A stretch of DNA of 64,000 nucleotides, taken from an uncultured Flavobacteriaceae bacterium (GTDB lineage: Bacteria > Bacteroidota > Bacteroidia > Flavobacteriales > Flavobacteriaceae). Positions 57,487-64,000 of this stretch are shown here, one piece after another. Below the pieces are notes generated by a model that saw nothing but the letters and a program-made list of their open reading frames with translations, was not told where the DNA came from and searched no databases. Made by a program: the position numbers and the translations under genes. Numbering within the stretch: the first letter of the stretch is position 1; every line of letters begins with the position of its first letter. The stretch lies in NCBI GenBank assembly GCA_913062575.1, contig CAJXVT010000006.1, positions 1 through 64,000 of the forward strand, given 5' to 3'.

Positions 57487-60309
57487 ATGATAAAATGTAG
57501 TCAACATAATGCTAGCCAATTAATAAATGTATTTTTCCTTTTTGTGTGTGTATTTGTTTCTAAAATGTACTCACAAGAGCTCCCTCCTGTTAATAATTTC
57601 TCTCCAAAGGATTACAATGCAGAAGCTCAGAACTGGTCTGTTTCTCAATCTGAAGAAGGAAATTTATATGTTGCTAATAACTTAGGGTTGTTAGAATTTA
57701 ATGGAGCAGAATGGAAACTTTATAAGACTCCTAATTCAACGATTATTAGGTCTGTAAAAACAATTGGAGAAAAAATATTCACGGGGTTTTATATGGATTT
57801 TGGTTATTGGGTAGTCAATGATTATGGTAAATTGGCTTACACTTCTTTTGTGGCTAAATATAAGATTCCAATCATTGAAGATGAACAGTTCTGGAACATT
57901 ATTCAGTTTGATGAATGGATTTTATTTCAATCATTGCAACGAATTTATTTTTTTAATCTTCAAACTAAAGAATACAAAATAATTTCTTCAGAGGTTAAGA
58001 TTACTAAAATGTTTAACCTAAAAAACACAATTTACTTTCAGCAATTTGGTAAAGGATTGTATAAAATAGAAAATGGTGAGCCTAAATTAGTTTCTGATAA
58101 TAAAGTTTTTAGAGAAACAGATATTATTAATATCCATCAAAAAGAAAATAAATTAATACTATTAACAAGCACTAAAGGGTTTGTTGAATTAGAAAATAAA
58201 AAACTAAAATTTTGGTCAAAGGCTAATGAAATTTTGGTAAATAAAAAAGTTTATAATAGTATCCAACTAAAAAACGAAGGATTTGCTATTGGGACAATTT
58301 CTAACGGTGTCATATTTTTAAGTAAAAATGGAGATGTTCTTTACAATATTTCTCAGGCAAATGGATTGATAAATAATACAGTTTTATCTCTTTGTGAAGG
58401 GAAAGATGGAGTTGTCTGGTTGGGTTTAGATAATGGGGTTAGTAGTATAAATGTTAATTCAGAAATTAAAATATTTAAAGAGAAAGAAGGGCGAATAGGC
58501 TCAGTTTATGCTTCTGTTTTTTTTGAAAACGATTTGTATTTAGGGACAAACCAAGGATTGTTTGTGAAAAAGTATAAGTCAAACGATAAATTTAAAATTA
58601 TTGAAGGGACACAAGGACAGGTTTGGAGTTTAAATGTTATAGATGATAAGTTATTTTGTGGCCACGATACAGGAACTATTATCATTAATAATAGAAAAGT
58701 AATAAACAAAATAAATATTCAGGGTACTTGGGATGTAAAACAAATTGAAAAGAATATCTTACTTCAAGGGAATTATACGGGTCTGTATTTACTTGAAAAA
58801 AACAATGATAATTGGACTTTAAGAAATAAGATAAAAGGGTTTAATAATTCAAGTAGATCATTTGAATTTAGTAAAGGCAATCAAATATTTGTCAATCATG
58901 AGTATAAAGGAGTTTTTAAACTAAAGGTAGATAACGAATATAAAAATGTTATTGAAATACAAAAAGATACAATTGTAGGTAAAGGGTTGCATTCCAATAT
59001 AATTAAATATCGTGATAAAGTGTATTATTCAGATCACAAAGGGGTATTTGAATATTCCTCCTCACAAAACCTCTTTATTAGAGATTCATTATTGAGTTCT
59101 ATATATGCTGGTGATTATACGACCGGAAAATTAATTTATGATAAAGAGAGCGATATATTATGGAGCTTTTCAAAAAGACATATAAGTTATGTGAAACCAA
59201 ATATTGTTAATCAAAAATTAAATATAAAGAAAATACCTATATCAGAAACATTAAGAAAAGGAGCACCAGGATTTGAAAATCTTTCAATTTATAAAGGGGA
59301 TGAGTTTTTGGGAATAAATAACGGTTATATAATATTAAACGTAAACGATATTGAAGCACGTAGTGTTTCTTATAAAATAAATATTAATTCTGTTAAAATA
59401 AATGAACTTGATAGGTTATCAGAAAATGTAGTTTTAGAAAAAGCAGGGCGTTTTACTGATAAAGAAAATAATTTAGGTTTTAGGTTTAATGTGCCTTTCT
59501 TAACGAAAGATGTTAATGTAGAATACCAATTTAAATTAGAAGGATATACAAGCTCTTGGAGTAGGTGGTCCACAAAACCTTATGCTACATTTGAAAATTT
59601 ACCTAGAGGAAATGATTACACATTTTATGTGAATGCAAAAATTGGAAATGAACCAACCATTAATACTGCTGCCTATAGCTTTAGAATTGAAAATCCTTGG
59701 TTTTTAACTAAAATAGCTATTATTAGTTACACTATAATAACGTTGTTAATATTGTTCCTGATAGATAGAATTTACAAAACCTATTATAGAACTCAACGAG
59801 AAAGGTTGTTAGAGAAACAAGAAAAAGATTTTAAATTAAAATCACTTGCTAGTGAGAAAGAATTGATTCAGGCGAAGAATGATCAATTAAAGATTGATGT
59901 AGAGAGTAAAAGTAGAGAGTTGGCTACTTCTACAATGAGTATCATTAAAAAGAATGAGATGCTAAATTCTATCAAGAAGGAATTAAGTGAAGGTGGAGAG
60001 AGTGGAATTAAAAGCGTCGTGAAAATCATTGATAAAAATTTAAATAATGCAGATGATTGGCAAGTATTTAAAGAAGCATTTAATAATGCGGATAAAGATT
60101 TTATTAAAAAATTAAAACTTTTACACCCAACACTTACTCCAAATGATCTTAGATTATGTGCTTATTTAAGATTGAATTTATCGTCGAAAGAGATTGCACC
60201 ATTGTTAAATATCTCGCCAAGAAGTGTGGAGGTAAAAAGGTATCGTTTGCGAAAAAAAATGTGTTTAGAGCATAATGATAGCTTAACAGATTCTATTTTA
60301 GGTATCTAA
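57487..60309 (+). CDS. Propeller sensor / Y_Y_Y / LuxR-type regulator of a Sus-type locus
   Basis: The 940-aa protein has a signal or signal-anchor segment at residues 12-29, then a periplasmic beta-propeller sensor with two-component-regulator repeats (GLLEFNGAEWKLYKTPNS near 68-85; LSLCEGKDGVVWLGLDNG near 299-316). It continues with a Y_Y_Y domain near 660-735 (VEYQFKLEGYTSSWSRWS), one membrane helix at about 740-760, a coiled coil at 770-825, and a C-terminal LuxR-type HTH (LTPNDLRLCAYLRLNLSSKEIAPLL; ISPRSVEVKRYRLRKKM). It senses a degradation product and controls the neighbouring susC/susD genes. Confidence 0.9.
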   Translation: MIKCSQHNASQLINVFFLFVCVFVSKMYSQELPPVNNFSPKDYNAEAQNWSVSQSEEGNLYVANNLGLLEFNGAEWKLYKTPNSTIIRSVKTIGEKIFTGFYMDFGYWVVNDYGKLAYTSFVAKYKIPIIEDEQFWNIIQFDEWILFQSLQRIYFFNLQTKEYKIISSEVKITKMFNLKNTIYFQQFGKGLYKIENGEPKLVSDNKVFRETDIINIHQKENKLILLTSTKGFVELENKKLKFWSKANEILVNKKVYNSIQLKNEGFAIGTISNGVIFLSKNGDVLYNISQANGLINNTVLSLCEGKDGVVWLGLDNGVSSINVNSEIKIFKEKEGRIGSVYASVFFENDLYLGTNQGLFVKKYKSNDKFKIIEGTQGQVWSLNVIDDKLFCGHDTGTIIINNRKVINKINIQGTWDVKQIEKNILLQGNYTGLYLLEKNNDNWTLRNKIKGFNNSSRSFEFSKGNQIFVNHEYKGVFKLKVDNEYKNVIEIQKDTIVGKGLHSNIIKYRDKVYYSDHKGVFEYSSSQNLFIRDSLLSSIYAGDYTTGKLIYDKESDILWSFSKRHISYVKPNIVNQKLNIKKIPISETLRKGAPGFENLSIYKGDEFLGINNGYIILNVNDIEARSVSYKININSVKINELDRLSENVVLEKAGRFTDKENNLGFRFNVPFLTKDVNVEYQFKLEGYTSSWSRWSTKPYATFENLPRGNDYTFYVNAKIGNEPTINTAAYSFRIENPWFLTKIAIISYTIITLLILFLIDRIYKTYYRTQRERLLEKQEKDFKLKSLASEKELIQAKNDQLKIDVESKSRELATSTMSIIKKNEMLNSIKKELSEGGESGIKSVVKIIDKNLNNADDWQVFKEAFNNADKDFIKKLKLLHPTLTPNDLRLCAYLRLNLSSKEIAPLLNISPRSVEVKRYRLRKKMCLEHNDSLTDSILGI

Positions 60310-60330
60310 TACCAATACAACCATTGAAAT

Positions 60331-60364
60331 AACCTATACATTACTACAACATTAGGTTTTTTTT
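60331..60364 (+). terminator. Possible intrinsic terminator after the sensor-regulator gene
   Basis: A short stem AACCTA / TAGGTT with a long loop is followed by a run of T about 25 nt after the stop. It is weak, so some read-through towards susC is possible. Confidence 0.45.
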
Positions 60365-60385
60365 ATTTTTAAACAATAATTCATA

Positions 60386-60401
60386 ACTGCTCCATAGCAG
60401 T
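60386..60401. promoter_or_regulatory. Inverted repeat upstream of susC
   Basis: ACTGCT-CCAT-AGCAGT is flanked on both sides by TTCATAA. It lies about 113 nt before the susC ATG, a plausible site for the adjacent LuxR-type regulator. Confidence 0.4.
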
Positions 60402-60513
60402 ATTCATAAGGGAATTTCGTTTTTTTTCCGAATGTATGATTTTTGTTGTGTACCTTTTTAGGGATTTCTTAATCATTCATGCATAAATTTATGAAAAATT
60501 AAAAACCCGTTTT

Positions 60514-63500
60514 ATGAGAAAACAAATTTCACTTTTTATTTTCCTGTTATTTGCGGTTTATTCATTTGGACAAAAAATTACTGTTAAAGGAGTAATTACA
60601 GATGAATCTACTAAAGATCCTTTACCAGGAGTTAACATTATAGTTAAGAATACAACCACCGGAACCCAAACAGATTTTGATGGTAATTATTCTTTAGCTA
60701 ATGTTTCAGCAGGTACTGTTCTTGTTTATAGTTTTGTAGGATACCAAACTAAAGAAGTAATAGTTAAAGAATCGACAATTAATGTTGTGATGAGAGAAGA
60801 TTCACAGCAATTAGAAGAAGTCGTAATAGTAGGTTACGGTAAGCAAAAGAGAAAAGATATTACAGGGTCTGTTTCATTAGTAAGCGAAGAAACCTTAGAT
60901 ATTTTAAAACCTATAGATGCTACAACAGCATTGCAGGGTACAAGTTCTGGAGTTGCTGTAAACTTATCTTCAGGTGCACCAGGAGCTAAGGTTAATATTT
61001 TAATTAGAGGTGTTAGTTCTAATACTAATAATCAACCGTTAACAATTGTAGATGGTTATGAAGGAGATTTGAATAGTATTAACCCAAACGATATAGAATC
61101 TATCACAATATTAAAAGATGCTCAAGCTGCCATTTATGGTATAAAAGGAGCAAACGGGGTAGTCTTGGTAACTACCAAAATTGGAAAAAATAATAAAGTT
61201 CCTACTGTAAAATACGATACTTACTCTGCTGTGCAGCAAACTACACGTAAATTAAAGTATTTAAATGCAACAGAATATGCTTTGGTGTTAAACGAAGCAT
61301 ATGCTGCTAGTGGGCAAGCATTACCATTTGCAAATATTAGTCAATTAGGTAAAGGAACAAATTGGCAAAATCAACTATTTAATGATGCTATGTTAATAAA
61401 TCACAATATCAGTTTATCTGGTGGAGGAGAAAATGTGAAATATTATATTAGTGCATCTCGTACAGAACAAGATGGTATTATTGCTAAAGAAAAATCAAAT
61501 TTTATTAGAAATAATATCAAACTTAATTTAGGTGTAGATATATCAGAAAAATTGAACTTTTCTTTAATTGCTAATTATTTTACTAGTGCTTCACAAGGTG
61601 TTGATGGTTCACTTTTATTTAATGGATTAAATTATGCACCTACTTTTGGTGTTGATGAAGATGATACCAATAACTTTTTAGGAATTGAAGTTGTAAACCC
61701 TTTATCATTACTGAAAAATACATTTGGAGAAAATAATGGGAACGGAATTGAAGGAAACTTTAGTTTAAACTATAAACCTATTGATGGATTATCTATAACA
61801 ACTAGGTTAGGTTATAAAATTTATAACGAAAAACAACGTTCATTTTTCCCTACTTATGATTATGGGGCTAGCAAAGTGTATAATAGAACACAAAGCTCTG
61901 TGTATCAGTTTAAAGCAACTTCAACTAGGGTGAATTTGGAAACATTTGCAACTTATAAAAAAACTTTTTCAGAAGATCATAACACAACTTTTACAGTTGG
62001 GACAAGTGTTCAAAATGATTTATTTGATGGGATTTATGCTACTGGATTTGATGTTCCTAATAACTCTTATAGTTTTGCAGATATTAGTTTAACCAATTTA
62101 CAAAGTGATCAAAGAAGTTTTAACACTGGTAATGGTGATATAAGATTAACAGCATTTTTTGCAAGAGCTCAATATAATTACAAAGGAAAATACTTGTTTT
62201 CTGGTTTAATAAGAAGAGATGGAGCTTCAGTATTTGCAAAAGATAAAAGAGTTGATAATTTCTGGTCAATAACATCAGGTTGGAGAATTTCTGATGAAGA
62301 TTTCTTAAAAGATAATGAAACAATTAGTTTTTTAAAATTAAGAGCAAGTTATGGTACGTTAGGTAATTTAGTTGGAGATAACTTATATAGATCTTTATTA
62401 AATGGAGAAGGAACCTACGTTTTTGATGGCTCTTTAGTAGATGGGACTGCACAGGGTGGATTGCCAAACCCACAGGCGACATGGGAAACTGCTGAAAAAC
62501 TAGATATTGGTTTAGATGTAAATTTATTTGATGACAAACTTTCTATAGTGGTAGATTATTTTGAAGAAACCAGAAAAGATTTGTTAATTCAAAATTTCCC
62601 TGTTTCGGGTATTTTTGGATCTGGTGCTCCAGGAGGAGCTAATCCAACTGTAAATGCGGGGTCATCAAAAAATACCGGGGCAGAACTAGCTTTAAACTAC
62701 AAGGTGTTAAAAACAGATAATACTACAGTAAACTTATCTTACAATGTTACTTATGTGAAAAATAATGTAACAGAAGTATTAGGTGGAGCATTTGTAGAAG
62801 GAGGAGCTTTTGCAATTGGAAACTTAGCTCCGTCTAGAATGGAAGTAGGTCAACCTATAGGATATTTTTATGGATTAACAACTGACGGGATTTTTCAAAA
62901 TCAAACTGAAGTAGATGCACATCCATCTCAAGCAGCTTTAGGGTCTAATATAACTTCGCCAGGAGATATCAGATATAAAGATGTTAACAATGATGGTGTT
63001 ATAGATTTTAATGATAGAAGTAATATAGGAAATCCACAAGCAGATTTCTATATGGGATTCAATATTTCTGCAAAATATAAAAACTGGGATTTTACTACGT
63101 ATTTATATGCAGAAATAGGAAAAGATATGGTTAGAAATTTTGAGCGTTTTTTACCAAATGTTAATAAACCAAATTATTACTTAGGTAGATGGATAGGTCA
63201 AGGAACTAGTAATTCAATTCCAAGATTAACAAATGACGCAACAAATAATAAATTGTTCTCTGACTTTTTTGTAGAAGATGCATCATTCTTAAGAATGCAG
63301 AATATCCAAATAGGATATAATTTATCCGAAGATTTATTAAGTAAAGTAGGACTGTCTAAGTTAAGAGTTTACACTTCTATTAATAACTTATTTACATTAA
63401 CAAAATATACTGGATTTGATCCAACAGTTAATGGAGGAGCGATTGGAGCAGGTATAGATTACGGTACCTATCCTTCTGCAAAACAGTTTCTTTTAGGTTT

Positions 63501-63516
63501 AAATGTTACATTTTAA
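60514..63516 (+). CDS. SusC/RagA-family TonB-linked outer-membrane protein
   Basis: The 1000-aa protein has a signal peptide (to about residue 19, SFG). A carboxypeptidase-like domain follows at 20-105 (GVITDESTKDPLPGVNIIVKN), then the TonB-box/plug region near 108-225 (QLEEVVIVGYGKQKRKDITGSVSLV region) with DPxxIESITILKDAQAAIYG, the SusC-type plug signature. The long beta-barrel ends in FLLGLNVTF. It forms the channel of a SusCD nutrient-uptake pair (glycan or peptide) with the SusD gene that starts 11 nt later. Confidence 0.95.
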   Translation: MRKQISLFIFLLFAVYSFGQKITVKGVITDESTKDPLPGVNIIVKNTTTGTQTDFDGNYSLANVSAGTVLVYSFVGYQTKEVIVKESTINVVMREDSQQLEEVVIVGYGKQKRKDITGSVSLVSEETLDILKPIDATTALQGTSSGVAVNLSSGAPGAKVNILIRGVSSNTNNQPLTIVDGYEGDLNSINPNDIESITILKDAQAAIYGIKGANGVVLVTTKIGKNNKVPTVKYDTYSAVQQTTRKLKYLNATEYALVLNEAYAASGQALPFANISQLGKGTNWQNQLFNDAMLINHNISLSGGGENVKYYISASRTEQDGIIAKEKSNFIRNNIKLNLGVDISEKLNFSLIANYFTSASQGVDGSLLFNGLNYAPTFGVDEDDTNNFLGIEVVNPLSLLKNTFGENNGNGIEGNFSLNYKPIDGLSITTRLGYKIYNEKQRSFFPTYDYGASKVYNRTQSSVYQFKATSTRVNLETFATYKKTFSEDHNTTFTVGTSVQNDLFDGIYATGFDVPNNSYSFADISLTNLQSDQRSFNTGNGDIRLTAFFARAQYNYKGKYLFSGLIRRDGASVFAKDKRVDNFWSITSGWRISDEDFLKDNETISFLKLRASYGTLGNLVGDNLYRSLLNGEGTYVFDGSLVDGTAQGGLPNPQATWETAEKLDIGLDVNLFDDKLSIVVDYFEETRKDLLIQNFPVSGIFGSGAPGGANPTVNAGSSKNTGAELALNYKVLKTDNTTVNLSYNVTYVKNNVTEVLGGAFVEGGAFAIGNLAPSRMEVGQPIGYFYGLTTDGIFQNQTEVDAHPSQAALGSNITSPGDIRYKDVNNDGVIDFNDRSNIGNPQADFYMGFNISAKYKNWDFTTYLYAEIGKDMVRNFERFLPNVNKPNYYLGRWIGQGTSNSIPRLTNDATNNKLFSDFFVEDASFLRMQNIQIGYNLSEDLLSKVGLSKLRVYTSINNLFTLTKYTGFDPTVNGGAIGAGIDYGTYPSAKQFLLGLNVTF

Positions 63517-63527
63517 AAAATAAAAAG

Positions 63528-64000
63528 ATGAAAGTATACAATCAAAAAATAAAATTAGGAGTCATCTTTATTGCAAGTTTATTTGTGCTAAGTTCTTGTT
63601 CAGATGATTATTTAGATGAATCAAAAATCTATGCAGAAGATTCAGAGTCATATTTCAATTCTGAAGCAGATTATTACAATGCTTTAGTTGGAGCATATGA
63701 CCCGTTACAATCAACTTTTATTAATGTGTTAATGGGAGAAATTGCTTCTAATAATACTTTATGTGGAGGAGAAAGTGCTACAGATGTACCAGGATATCAA
63801 CAAATAGATGATATGACCCATACTCCTGTAAACGAGCAATTACAGAGCCTTTGGAGTTGGATGTATGGAGGTGTAAATAGAGCTGCTTACATTATAGAAT
63901 TTCAAGATAAAACAGATTTTATTGGTAAAGAAGTTTATATAGGAGAAGCACGTTTTTTAAGAGCATATTATAATTTCGAATTGGTAAAATGGTTTGGTGA
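63528..64000 (+). CDS. SusD/RagB-family nutrient-binding lipoprotein, 3' truncated by window edge
   Basis: An ATG 11 nt after susC opens a frame that runs to the window end with no stop (157 codons visible). It has a lipoprotein signal with lipobox LSSC (about residue 24) followed by the usual acidic SDDYLDE start of SusD proteins. Further SusD features are DYYNALVGAYDPLQ, LWSWMYGGVNRAAYII and the GEARFLRAYYNFELVKWFG helix. It is surface-exposed and binds glycan for the SusC channel. Substrate not predictable. Confidence 0.93.
   Translation, partial: MKVYNQKIKLGVIFIASLFVLSSCSDDYLDESKIYAEDSESYFNSEADYYNALVGAYDPLQSTFINVLMGEIASNNTLCGGESATDVPGYQQIDDMTHTPVNEQLQSLWSWMYGGVNRAAYIIEFQDKTDFIGKEVYIGEARFLRAYYNFELVKWFG

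Noticed and set aside
1-64000. CRISPR arrays, tRNA or rRNA genes, insertion sequences, phage genes
   Set aside because: No regularly spaced repeats, cloverleaf sequences, transposase or phage motifs were recognised by reading; a tRNA scan would be needed for certainty.

Overview
The window is AT-rich (about one third G+C by eye) and reads as a chromosomal segment of a marine-type Flavobacteriaceae bacterium (Bacteroidota). The support is a SusC/SusD pair with an adjacent propeller/LuxR hybrid regulator, several TonB-dependent receptors, a type IX secretion sorting domain, TAnnTTTG-type promoter boxes, little sign of Shine-Dalgarno sequences, and flavobacterial gene neighbourhoods such as pyrR-pyrB-STAS-like-rnz. 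I cannot name the genus. I saw no rRNA, tRNA, CRISPR array, transposase or phage gene.

Layout. 1-0.7 kb: 3' end of dnaK. 0.9-7.5 kb: an ATG-less hypothetical gene, a type II NADH dehydrogenase, two small membrane proteins, an AlkD-like glycosylase, an AraC/GyrI regulator and a TonB-dependent receptor. 7.5-14 kb: a membrane protein, a secreted repeat protein, and a LytS/LytR-type two-component pair between two S12 (beta-lactamase-fold) serine hydrolases. 14.1-19.2 kb: a molybdenum hydroxylase (xanthine dehydrogenase-like) operon xdhA-xdhB-membrane protein-xdhC. 19.4-25.2 kb: 5-formyl-THF cyclo-ligase, a secreted EEP-family hydrolase, a FISUMP lipoprotein, an SRPBCC protein, a secreted esterase and a third S12 hydrolase; the last two share a TPR-like tail. 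25.4-35.4 kb: a membrane-tethered XRE regulator, a two-gene unit with a PI-PLC-like enzyme, a DUF2306 protein, a membrane-bound AraC regulator, an M1 aminopeptidase, an SDR epimerase, a YdeI protein and an M28 peptidase. 35.4-38.8 kb: an ECF sigma/anti-sigma unit flanked by a DUF6249 protein and a fourth S12 hydrolase. 38.9-44.8 kb: a membrane protein/XRE pair, a CPBP protease, an EthD protein, and an operon with the fifth S12 hydrolase, another XRE-membrane regulator and a GNAT enzyme. 44.9-55.6 kb: htpG, a TlpA-like protein, an orphan KAS III, an outer-membrane receptor, a CoA-binding protein and the pyrR-pyrB-STAS-T9SS-rnz operon. 55.9-64 kb: a TPR protein and a nutrient-uptake locus (sensor-regulator, SusC, truncated SusD).

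How the genes work together. The dominant theme is envelope regulation coupled to periplasmic hydrolases. All five S12 serine hydrolases lie beside a regulator that is itself in the membrane or paired with a membrane protein. The clearest new signal is a shared promoter element, TGTAACC-N17-GTC, with identical spacing at three places around the ECF sigma gene. It lies before the sigma/anti-sigma operon, the divergent DUF6249 gene and the nearby S12 hydrolase, and it suggests a small autoregulated envelope-stress regulon. Other notable points are identical terminators on both sides of the tlpA-like gene, an 18-bp perfect inverted repeat at the esterase promoter, terminator-like structure before pyrR, a substituted metal-ligand position in the M28 peptidase, and dispersed degenerate REP-like repeats, one of which supplies the stop codon of a gene.
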